From Acinetobacter sp. WCHA55 (GTDB lineage Bacteria > Pseudomonadota > Gammaproteobacteria > Pseudomonadales > Moraxellaceae): 64,000 bases of DNA. Every line of letters starts with the position of its first letter. The first letter of the stretch is position 1. The stretch is from contig NZ_CP032286.1 in the NCBI RefSeq assembly GCF_002165305.2, positions 248,001 to 312,000 of the forward strand. Reading direction: 5' to 3'. The position numbers were made by a program, and so were the translations under genes. Shown piece after piece: positions 42,682 to 50,722 of this stretch. The notes under the pieces are model-generated. The model saw only the letters and a list, made by a program, of their open reading frames with translations, was not told the DNA's origin and did no database searches.

Positions 42682-43605
42682 ATGTCGCATATTTCTGTAT
42701 TACTTCACGAAACTGTTGATGCTTTGGTAGCAGATCGCAATACAGGGATTTTCATTGACGGGACGTTTGGTCGTGGCGGACATACGCGTTTGCTGTTGTC
42801 TAAGCTGGATGAAAATGCACGTGTCTATGGTTTTGATAAAGACCCGCAAGCACTGGAAACAGCCGCGATTTTAGAACAAGAAGACCCACGTTTTAAAATT
42901 ATCCATGCCAGCTTTGCTGACCTTAAACATGAGTTAGAAGTACGTGGCATTGGCTTGGTCGATGGGGTTATGGCCGATTTGGGCGTGTCTTCACCGCAGC
43001 TTGATCAGGCGGAGCGTGGCTTTAGTTTTATGAAAGATGGACCACTGGATATGCGTATGGACAATTCAAAAGGTCCAACTGCAGCGCAGTGGCTGGTCAA
43101 TATTGAGGAAGAAGCGTTAGCCAATATTATTTTCCAATATGGTGAAGAGCGTTATAGCCGTCGTATTGCCAAAGCCATTAAAGCGGCGGGGTTGATTGAA
43201 ACCACAGCGCAGTTAGCTGAAATTGTGAAAGTGGCGCACCCGAAATGGGAAAAAAATAAACATGCCGCAACACGAACTTTCCAAGCAATTCGTATTGCCA
43301 TTAATAAAGAATTAGAAGATATTGAAGTTTTCCTACCGCAAGCGGTAGAGGTATTAAAACCGAATGGTCGTTTAGCTGTGATTAGCTTCCATTCCTTAGA
43401 AGATCGATTAATTAAACAATTTATTCAAAAAGAGTCGACACTTGAGGAAGACATGGGTTGGGGGATGCCACAACAGCGACCAGATACACGTCGTTTAAAG
43501 AAAGTATCACGTGTGAAAGCAAGTGATGCCGAGGTTAAAGCCAATCCACGTTCACGTAGTGCATGGCTTAGAGTTGCAGAGCGCTTAGCACTTAAAGGCG
43601 AATAA
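42682..43605 (+). CDS. rsmH: 16S rRNA (cytosine-1402-N4)-methyltransferase
   Basis: RsmH (formerly MraW) methylates C1402 in the 16S rRNA P site. The 307-aa protein has the SAM motif FIDGTFGRGGHTRLLLSKL and the blocks GVMADLGVSSPQLDQAERGFSF and ISFHSLEDRLIKQFIQ. It is the first gene of the dcw cluster here; mraZ, usually upstream, is absent. Its stop overlaps the ftsL start by one base (TAATG). Confidence 0.97.
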   Translation: MSHISVLLHETVDALVADRNTGIFIDGTFGRGGHTRLLLSKLDENARVYGFDKDPQALETAAILEQEDPRFKIIHASFADLKHELEVRGIGLVDGVMADLGVSSPQLDQAERGFSFMKDGPLDMRMDNSKGPTAAQWLVNIEEEALANIIFQYGEERYSRRIAKAIKAAGLIETTAQLAEIVKVAHPKWEKNKHAATRTFQAIRIAINKELEDIEVFLPQAVEVLKPNGRLAVISFHSLEDRLIKQFIQKESTLEEDMGWGMPQQRPDTRRLKKVSRVKASDAEVKANPRSRSAWLRVAERLALKGE

Positions 43606-43937
43606 TGAAAACTGAAGTCGTTGAAAAAATTCCAACAAAGTTAAAGTTTAAGAAGCTAATTGCATATGCCATTTTATTGGTGCTGGTGTTTATCAGTGCC
43701 ATGATGGTGGTGTTCCAAGTGTTTGAATATCGCCATGACTATCGCGAAATGAGCTCTTTTATGCGCGAGCGTGATGATTTAAATGCGGAATGGGGCCGTT
43801 TGTTGATTGAACAGCAAACTTTTGGCGCAACTGCACAAATTGGAACGCGCGCGGTGACGCAACTGCGGATGTATTCGCCACCTGCGGCGCAAACCGTAGT
43901 GATTTCTTTACCCACGACTTCAGAAGACAAAAAATAA
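43605..43937 (+). CDS. ftsL: Cell division protein FtsL
   Basis: A 110-aa bitopic division protein that forms the FtsQLB complex and helps activate FtsWI. One membrane segment (KLIAYAILLVLVFISAMMVVFQVF, residues about 18-41) is followed by a periplasmic coiled coil with EYRHDYREMSSFMRERDDLNAEWGRLLIEQQTFG. The sequence is poorly conserved in the family, so position between rsmH and ftsI supports the call. Its start overlaps the rsmH stop. Confidence 0.92.
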   Translation: MKTEVVEKIPTKLKFKKLIAYAILLVLVFISAMMVVFQVFEYRHDYREMSSFMRERDDLNAEWGRLLIEQQTFGATAQIGTRAVTQLRMYSPPAAQTVVISLPTTSEDKK

Positions 43938-43949
43938 GGCCGCTGTAAC

Positions 43950-45773
43950 ATGGTAGAAAAGCGTAAACCCACTCGAAAAAAACAGCAAGCGGTGACTGAA
44001 AAATCTGCTCTACAGGTTGAAATGTGGCGCTTTTATCTTATGTGGGCGGTGGTTTTAGCCTGCTTTATTGCTTTGGTTGGACGTGCTTTCTACGTGCAGG
44101 TTATTAATACCGAATTTTTGCAAAACAAAGCCAATGCCAATATTTTAAGAACTGAAAAAATTAAGGCCATGCGCGGTGTAATTTATGACCGTCATGGTGT
44201 GCCTTTGGCGATCAGTACGCCGATCATGAAAGTGGTGATTGACCCGCGTGATTATTTTGATAATAAAAAACTGTTTGATGAAATCACCGCTGAATTAGCC
44301 AAAGACCCGCACAATCGTAAATTGAAGCGTCAATTACCAGATAAAAACTTAAATCTGGATGAACTGGCTGATGCCGTAGGTATGGATCGTGCGGAGCTGA
44401 AGCGAAAGTTGAATGAACGTCCGCGTTCGCGTTATTTGGTCTTGAAAAAAGAAGTGCCACCTCAGCAAGCGGAGCTGATTGCAAAACGTGAGTTCCAAGG
44501 AGTTTACACTGAAAAGAACTACAAGCGTTACTACCCTCAACCACAACCGAATGCGCAAATTATTGGTTTGACCAACAGTGAAGGTTCGGGCATTGAAGGT
44601 TTAGAAATGCAGCTGAATCAACGCTTGTCGGGTATTGATGGTGAGCAGCAAATTGTCCGAGATAAAAAGGGCAATCGTTTTAAAGATGCTGAGGTGGTTA
44701 AAGAAGTTGAGCCGGGCGAAAATATTACGCTCAGTATTGATTCGCGCCTTCAGTACATTATGTACCGTGAACTGACCGCTGCGGGTGTAGCCAATAATGC
44801 ACGTTCTGCAACAGCAATTGCGGTCGATGTGAAAACAGGTGAAATTTTAGCGATGGCATCGTGGCCGTCGTACAATCCGAACGATAAAAACAGTTTGTCT
44901 AATAAAGATGCCATGCGGAACCGTGGTGCGGTTGACTCTTTCGAGCCAGGTTCAACCATGAAGCCTTTGACCATTTCAATGGCTTTGGAAAGTGGCAAAT
45001 ATATGCCGAATACTGTGGTCAATACCACTCCGGGTTCGATGCGAGTCGGTAATCATACCATTCGAGATACGCATAACTATGGTCCACTAACCTTGGGTGG
45101 GATTATTCAAAAATCCTCTAACGTGGGTGTGGCTAAAATTGCATTGTCTCTCCCTTATGCAACTTTACCGACTTTTTACAAACGTCTCGGTTTTGGTCAG
45201 CGTTCAGCTGTTAAATTCCCAGGTGAAAGTGGTGGTTTAATTCTGCCACCAAGTAAATGGAATGTATCGGAAGTGGCGACCATGGCATATGGCTATGGCT
45301 TAAATGCGACTGTGCTGCAAATGGTGGATGCTTATGCCATGTTGGCCAACAAAGGTGTGAAAATGCCTTTGAGTTTGTATAAGTTAGATGCGCCGCCTCG
45401 TGGTGAACAAATGATTGATCCAAAAATTGCGGATCAAGTTTTGTTGATGATGGAAACGGCAACCTTACCCGGTGGTACTGCGACGCGTGCGACTATTCCG
45501 GGTTACCGTGTGGGGGGTAAAACAGGAACCGCGCATAAGTTACGTGCTGACCGTAAAGGCTACTCAACCAATGAATATCGTGCACTTTTTGCTGGTGTAG
45601 CACCTGTTAGCGACCCGCGTTTAGCGATGGTGGTTGTGGTCGAAAACCCGCAAGGAACCTACTATGGTGGTACGGTGTCCGCGCCTGTATTTGCCCGTGT
45701 TATGCAAGAATCCTTACGTTTAATGAACGTGCCTTTAGATAAACCCTTAGATGCTCCTGTAATCAAGAGATAG
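43950..45773 (+). CDS. ftsI: Penicillin-binding protein 3 (septal transpeptidase)
   Basis: A 607-aa class B PBP that crosslinks septal peptidoglycan and is a target of beta-lactams. One membrane anchor (YLMWAVVLACFIALVGRAFYV, about residues 27-48) precedes the periplasmic pedestal and the transpeptidase domain. Active-site motifs are EPGSTMKPL (S-x-x-K), QKSSNVG (S-x-N) and VGGKTGTAHK (K-T-G). It follows ftsL by 12 bp and precedes murE by seven bp in the same operon. Confidence 0.97.
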   Translation: MVEKRKPTRKKQQAVTEKSALQVEMWRFYLMWAVVLACFIALVGRAFYVQVINTEFLQNKANANILRTEKIKAMRGVIYDRHGVPLAISTPIMKVVIDPRDYFDNKKLFDEITAELAKDPHNRKLKRQLPDKNLNLDELADAVGMDRAELKRKLNERPRSRYLVLKKEVPPQQAELIAKREFQGVYTEKNYKRYYPQPQPNAQIIGLTNSEGSGIEGLEMQLNQRLSGIDGEQQIVRDKKGNRFKDAEVVKEVEPGENITLSIDSRLQYIMYRELTAAGVANNARSATAIAVDVKTGEILAMASWPSYNPNDKNSLSNKDAMRNRGAVDSFEPGSTMKPLTISMALESGKYMPNTVVNTTPGSMRVGNHTIRDTHNYGPLTLGGIIQKSSNVGVAKIALSLPYATLPTFYKRLGFGQRSAVKFPGESGGLILPPSKWNVSEVATMAYGYGLNATVLQMVDAYAMLANKGVKMPLSLYKLDAPPRGEQMIDPKIADQVLLMMETATLPGGTATRATIPGYRVGGKTGTAHKLRADRKGYSTNEYRALFAGVAPVSDPRLAMVVVVENPQGTYYGGTVSAPVFARVMQESLRLMNVPLDKPLDAPVIKR

Positions 45774-45780
45774 GTGATGA

Positions 45781-47277
45781 ATGTCGATTACATTTCAACA
45801 ACTTTACGCCGCTAACCAAAGCGCTGAATGGATGGCGCAGCCATTTCAAGGTTTTGTTCTTGATAGTCGTAAAGTACAGACAGGGCAAGTTTTTATTGCG
45901 CTGACATCGCTTTCACAACCTGAAAAAACAGGGCAGTTTGCACAAATAGCCTTGGATAAAGGGGCTTTAGCGGTGGTGAGTGAAACAGAGCTTGGACTTG
46001 CAAACAGTATTGTGGTGCCAAATGTACGTCACTTGATGGGAGACTGGCAAAAGCAATTCTTGTTGGCCACTAGTCATGTACAGCCTGCTCGTATTTTAGC
46101 GGTGACAGGAACCAATGGTAAAACCACGATTTCTCGTTTGGTCGCAGAACTGTTGATGCTCCAAGGCAAATCATGTGCGGTGATGGGCACGACAGGCAAT
46201 GGCATTTTACCCAATTTAGAAGCATCGTCGCATACCACTTTAGATGCGCTACATTTACAAAATGCACTACATACTTATGCCCAGCAAGGTGCTGAATTTG
46301 CATCGATTGAAGCCTCTTCGCATGGTTTGGAACAAGGTCGTTTAGCGGGCAGTGAGATTGAAATTGCTGCATATAGCAACTTAAGTCGCGACCATCTTGA
46401 CTATCATGGCACGCTTGAGGCTTATGCCGAAGCTAAATCTCGTTTGTTTCAATTTCCATCATTGAAGGTCGCTGTGATTAATCTGGATGATGAGCATGCT
46501 GGAGTCATGATTCAAGCGGCACAAAATAATCCAGCCCAACCGAAAATTTTAACCTACTCAACCACGCAGTCTGCTGACTATCAGGTAAAGAATATTCAAT
46601 ATAGCCTGACGGGTGCGAACTTTAGCTTGTGTACGGAACAGGCGGAATATCAGGTACAGAATCCATTATTGGGACATTTTAATATTGAAAACTTGGTCGC
46701 AAGTTTAATTATGGTTGAACAAGCGGGTTTTGAATTAGCTGATGTGATTGCTACGACAGCACAGCTCAAGGGTGCACCAGGTCGTATGCAAGTGATTCGT
46801 GATGATGCGCGTTTATTTGTAGTTGATTATGCGCATACGCCTGATGCTTTGGTGCAAGTCTTAAGTACCTTAAAGCGCCATGTTGAACAGCAACTGTGGG
46901 CAGTATTTGGCTGTGGTGGAGACCGCGACCGTGGCAAACGACCACTTATGACCCAAGCAGCTTTAAATGGAGCGGATGTGGTGTTGTTGACTTCAGATAA
47001 CCCACGGACTGAAAATCCTGAGCAAATTTTTGCTGATATGAAAGCGGGCGTTGATTTCTCAAATCGTATGGTTCATGAAATCCATGATCGTCGTGAAGCG
47101 ATTAAGTTTGCCGTTCAACATGCCCAAGCGGGTGATATTGTCGTGATTGCTGGCAAAGGTCATGAAAACTATCAAGAAATAGAGGGTGTTCGGCATTGGT
47201 TCGACGATGTTGTCGAAGTGCAATCCTCGATAGATGCACAGCACCACACTACTGATTCTGCTTATCCTGCACACTAA
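45781..47277 (+). CDS. murE: UDP-MurNAc-L-Ala-D-Glu:meso-DAP ligase
   Basis: Adds meso-diaminopimelate to the peptidoglycan precursor in the cytosol. The 498-aa Mur ligase has the ATP loop VTGTNGKTTISRLVAEL, the central block SNLSRDHLDYHGTLEAYAEAKSRLF, and the meso-DAP specificity motif DNPR in LLTSDNPRTENPEQIF. GCGGDRDRGKRPLM is also conserved. It is the fourth gene in the operon rsmH-ftsL-ftsI-murE-murF-mraY. Confidence 0.97.
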   Translation: MSITFQQLYAANQSAEWMAQPFQGFVLDSRKVQTGQVFIALTSLSQPEKTGQFAQIALDKGALAVVSETELGLANSIVVPNVRHLMGDWQKQFLLATSHVQPARILAVTGTNGKTTISRLVAELLMLQGKSCAVMGTTGNGILPNLEASSHTTLDALHLQNALHTYAQQGAEFASIEASSHGLEQGRLAGSEIEIAAYSNLSRDHLDYHGTLEAYAEAKSRLFQFPSLKVAVINLDDEHAGVMIQAAQNNPAQPKILTYSTTQSADYQVKNIQYSLTGANFSLCTEQAEYQVQNPLLGHFNIENLVASLIMVEQAGFELADVIATTAQLKGAPGRMQVIRDDARLFVVDYAHTPDALVQVLSTLKRHVEQQLWAVFGCGGDRDRGKRPLMTQAALNGADVVLLTSDNPRTENPEQIFADMKAGVDFSNRMVHEIHDRREAIKFAVQHAQAGDIVVIAGKGHENYQEIEGVRHWFDDVVEVQSSIDAQHHTTDSAYPAH

Positions 47278-47286
47278 GGAAGTCGT

Positions 47287-48696
47287 ATGCATACCTCAAC
47301 AACTAGCACAGTGCCTTTAGTGTCATGGACCGCCGCACAGTTACTCGAAGCAACCCAAGGTTATTGGCTAAATGATCAAGCGCCAAATACTGAGATTAAG
47401 CGTATTTTGACGGATTCGCGTGATGCAGAAGCAGGTGATGCTTTCTTGGCACTCAAAGGCGAACGTTTTGATGCGCATGCTTTTATTATGCAAGTTGCTG
47501 AACAAGGCTGCCAAGTGGCCATTGTGAGTCAACCTATTGATGCAGATATTTGTCAGTTGGTGGTGCCCGATACACGTTTGGCATTGGGGCAACTGGGGGC
47601 TTATCGCCGTGCACAAAACCCGCAGCTGAAAGTGATTGCGCTGACGGGCAGTAGTGGTAAAACCACCACCAAAGAAATGTTAGGCAGTATTTTGTCACGT
47701 ATAGCGCCGACGTTGGTGACCCGTGGCAATCTGAATAACGATTTGGGTGTGCCAGTTATGTTGCTGGAATTACGTCCTGAGCATCAATACGCAGTGATGG
47801 AATTGGGTGCAAGCCATCAGGGTGAAATTGATTATACTTCGAATTTGGTCCAGCCCTTGGTTGCAGGCATTATCAATATTGGCACAGCACATTTGGGTGA
47901 GTTTGGTGGACGCGATGGCATCTGCCGTGCTAAGTCTGAGATTTATGCGCATATTGCTCCAAATGGCACATCTATTGTTCCTGCAGCCGATGATTTTGCT
48001 GATAGCATTCGCCAAGCAGTACAAACTGAACAGGTGCTCAGCTTTGGTGTGGGGGGTGAAATCTTTGCCACTGAGATTGAGTTACAGGCACAATCGGCAA
48101 CGTTTAAGCTAAATACCCCGCAAGGCGCGCATCAGGTGAATTTACCATTTGCGGGTGAGCATAATGTTCAGAATGCAACTGCTGCGGCAGCTTTTGCTTT
48201 AGCGATTGGTATTAGCTTGGATGATATCGTGATTGGCCTTGAGCAAGCGGTCGGTGCAAAAGGGCGTTTGAACTTTATTCAACAAGGCCATCATTTGTTG
48301 ATTGATGATACCTACAATGCCAATCCAACCTCTATGCGTGCCGCTGCTGAAGTGCTTGCACAGCAAGAGGGGGTTCGAGTAATGGTGATGGGTGATATCG
48401 GTGAGCTAGGTAGCTCTGCTGCACAGCAGCACTATATGCTGGGGCGTGATTTGGTCTCAGTGAAAGGGCTGAACTTCGTGGTGGCTGTTGGTGAATTTGC
48501 ACCTGCGGCACAAGAAGGCGCACGCAGCACCCAATATGGCAAAAAAATGCAGGCTTTTTTGAATCAAGAGCAGGCTTTGCCGTTCTTACTTAGTTTAATT
48601 GAAACACATCAACCCCAGTCTATGAGTTTCCTGTTTAAAGGTTCTCGTTATACCCATATGGAAACGTTGATGGCTGATTTGATGGAGAAACTCTAA
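47287..48696 (+). CDS. murF: UDP-MurNAc-tripeptide:D-Ala-D-Ala ligase
   Basis: Completes the cytosolic pentapeptide by adding D-Ala-D-Ala. The 469-aa protein has the ATP loop LTGSSGKTTTKEMLGSIL, MELGASHQGEIDY, and the C-terminal block LLIDDTYNANPTSMRAA. The gap to murE is nine bp, with GGAAG as ribosome site. It abuts mraY directly: the mraY ATG follows the murF stop without a gap. Confidence 0.97.
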   Translation: MHTSTTSTVPLVSWTAAQLLEATQGYWLNDQAPNTEIKRILTDSRDAEAGDAFLALKGERFDAHAFIMQVAEQGCQVAIVSQPIDADICQLVVPDTRLALGQLGAYRRAQNPQLKVIALTGSSGKTTTKEMLGSILSRIAPTLVTRGNLNNDLGVPVMLLELRPEHQYAVMELGASHQGEIDYTSNLVQPLVAGIINIGTAHLGEFGGRDGICRAKSEIYAHIAPNGTSIVPAADDFADSIRQAVQTEQVLSFGVGGEIFATEIELQAQSATFKLNTPQGAHQVNLPFAGEHNVQNATAAAAFALAIGISLDDIVIGLEQAVGAKGRLNFIQQGHHLLIDDTYNANPTSMRAAAEVLAQQEGVRVMVMGDIGELGSSAAQQHYMLGRDLVSVKGLNFVVAVGEFAPAAQEGARSTQYGKKMQAFLNQEQALPFLLSLIETHQPQSMSFLFKGSRYTHMETLMADLMEKL

Positions 48697-49815
48697 ATGT
48701 TGTTATGGTTATTTGAACAACTGGCGGGCTACCATAGTTCGTTTCAGGTGGTTCGTTATTTAACATTGCGTTCTTTGCTCAGTGTTTTAACCGCACTGAC
48801 CATTGGTCTAGTGCTCGGTCCTGTGATGATTCGCAAGTTGCAAGCACTCAAATATGGTCAAGCCGTGAGTTCATATGCTCCTGAAAATCATGCCAAAAAA
48901 ATGGGCACACCAACCATGGGTGGGGTGCTGATCTTGCTTTCGATAGGTATCTCCACCCTGTTGTGGGCAGACCTATCCAACCCATATGTATGGATTGTCT
49001 TGGCAGTGATGGTGATTTTTGGTGCAGTAGGTTGGGCCGATGATTGGATCAAGATTCGCTATAAAGACAATGCCGGCTTACCTGCCCGTAAAAAATTCTT
49101 TTGGACATCAGTTGCGTCATTAGGGGCAGGTATTGCACTGTATGTGATTGCACAGCAACAGGGCAATCCTGTGCATACTGCAAATATGCTGGATTTGCTG
49201 ATCCCGTTTTTTAAAGATTTAAGTATTCCTTTATCGGTGATTCCGCTGGGTATTGGTTTTATCATTTTCACCTATTTGGTGATTAATGGTGCATCAAATG
49301 CCGTGAACCTGACCGATGGATTGGACGGTTTAGCGATTATGCCAGTGGTTCTGGTTGCAGCTGGTTTAGGCGTATTTGCATATTTGGCAGGTGATGTCCG
49401 TTTTGCCAATTATTTACATATTCCTTATGTGCGCTTTGCTTCAGAGTTGGTGGTGATTTGTGCTGCGATGATTGGTGCAGGTTTAGCTTTCCTTTGGTTT
49501 AATGCACATCCTGCACAGGTCTTCATGGGTGATGTGGGTGCATTATCATTGGGTGCAATGCTCGGTACAATTGCGGTCATGGTTCGTCAGGAAATTGTTT
49601 TTGCTATTATGGCTGGTGTGTTTTTGGTCGAAGCGATTTCAGTCTTCTTGCAAATTGGCTCCCTTAGAATGCGCAATAAACGCGTGTTCTTAATGGCACC
49701 ATTACATCATCATTATGAGAAAAAAGGCTGGCGTGAAACCCAAGTGGTGATTCGTTTTTGGATTATCACAATTATGCTGGTAGTTTTAGGCCTAATGACC
49801 TTAAAATTGCGTTAA
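48697..49815 (+). CDS. mraY: Phospho-MurNAc-pentapeptide transferase
   Basis: An inner-membrane enzyme with about ten helices that transfers phospho-MurNAc-pentapeptide to undecaprenyl phosphate, forming lipid I. The 372-aa protein has the catalytic Asp region [13 protein letters not shown], the motif [16 protein letters not shown], and the HHHYEKKGW histidine motif. It is the last gene of this operon. murD, ftsW, murG and the rest of the usual dcw genes do not follow; a strong terminator and rlmA do, showing a split cluster. Confidence 0.97.
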   Translation: MLLWLFEQLAGYHSSFQVVRYLTLRSLLSVLTALTIGLVLGPVMIRKLQALKYGQAVSSYAPENHAKKMGTPTMGGVLILLSIGISTLLWADLSNPYVWIVLAVMVIFGAVGWADDWIKIRYKDNAGLPARKKFFWTSVASLGAGIALYVIAQQQGNPVHTANMLDLLIPFFKDLSIPLSVIPLGIGFIIFTYLVINGASNAVNLTDGLDGLAIMPVVLVAAGLGVFAYLAGDVRFANYLHIPYVRFASELVVICAAMIGAGLAFLWFNAHPAQVFMGDVGALSLGAMLGTIAVMVRQEIVFAIMAGVFLVEAISVFLQIGSLRMRNKRVFLMAPLHHHYEKKGWRETQVVIRFWIITIMLVVLGLMTLKLR

Positions 49816-49830
49816 GCAAAAGGATGAAAA

Positions 49831-49856
49831 GAGTCGGCATTTGCCGGCTTTTTTTA
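49831..49856 (+). terminator. Terminator of the dcw operon
   Basis: AGTCGGCA, TT, TGCCGGCT, then T7: an eight-pair stem with one G-U type pair. Confidence 0.85.
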
Positions 49857-49884
49857 TACCTGAGGTAATGTCTTGGAGAAAATA

Positions 49885-50691
49885 ATGAATCTGCTCATGT
49901 GTCCTGTGTGTCGTGAGGCTTTAACTTTAAACGAAAGAACATGGCGCTGTGCGAATTCACATAGTTATGATGTGGCAAAACAAGGCTACGTCAATCTGCA
50001 TGTCGTACAACACAAGCACAGTAAGAACCCAGGGGATACACCAGCGTCTGTACAAGCGCGCCGTGCATTTTTAAGTGCAGGATATTATGCGCCTTTACAG
50101 CAAGCAGTGGTGAACAAAGTACGCGAGCTTCGGATTGAAAACTTACTGGATATTGGCTGTGGTGAAGGTTATTACACAGACGCGATGCAGGTTGAAGTGC
50201 TGCAATGTGTTGGTGTCGATATTGCGAAAAATGCAGTGCAAGTGGCTGCGAAAATCAATAAAAATATCACGTGGGTGGTGGGGACAGGGGCGACCTTACC
50301 TGTACTGGATCAGTCAATTGATTTATGTAGCAGTTTATTTAGTCCGATTCCAAAACAGGAAATTTTAAGGGTGCTCAAGCCGCAAGGATACTTGTTGGTG
50401 GTAACCCCTGCGCCTCAGCATCTATATGCAATTCGTGAGGCTTTGTTCGAAGAGGTCAAGCCACATGAACCAAGCAAATTTGTAGAACAGTTGAGTGATG
50501 CATTTGACTTGGTGAGTGATGATGTCGTCGATGCTGAACTTAAGCTTAATCAGCAGGACTTAAAAAACCTGATTGCGATGACGCCATATGCCTATAAGGC
50601 GAAACAAGAGCGCCGTGAAGCTTTAGAGGCTCAAACAGCTTTTGAACTACACGCCCAGTATCAAATTTTACTGTTTCAGAAAAAAGCATAA
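49885..50691 (+). CDS. rlmA: 23S rRNA (guanine-745-N1)-methyltransferase
   Basis: A 268-aa SAM methyltransferase that modifies G745 in 23S rRNA helix 35. An N-terminal zinc finger (LMCPVCREALTLNERTWRCANSHSYD: CxxC, C, H) precedes the family block AKQGYVNLHVVQHK. SAM motif I is LLDIGCGEGYYTDAM. I chose the ATG at 49885 (MNLLMCPVC), with GGAG just before it; an upstream TTG would add four residues. It lies between the dcw terminator and the convergent PBP1A gene. Confidence 0.92.
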   Translation: MNLLMCPVCREALTLNERTWRCANSHSYDVAKQGYVNLHVVQHKHSKNPGDTPASVQARRAFLSAGYYAPLQQAVVNKVRELRIENLLDIGCGEGYYTDAMQVEVLQCVGVDIAKNAVQVAAKINKNITWVVGTGATLPVLDQSIDLCSSLFSPIPKQEILRVLKPQGYLLVVTPAPQHLYAIREALFEEVKPHEPSKFVEQLSDAFDLVSDDVVDAELKLNQQDLKNLIAMTPYAYKAKQERREALEAQTAFELHAQYQILLFQKKA

Positions 50692-50697
50692 GTATAA

Positions 50698-50722
50698 AAA
50701 AGCCCGCAGATGCGGGCTTTAA
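50698..50722. terminator. Bidirectional terminator between rlmA and mrcA
   Basis: AAAGCCCGCA, GA, TGCGGGCTTT: a 10-bp stem with A and T tracts, shared by the convergent genes. Confidence 0.85.
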
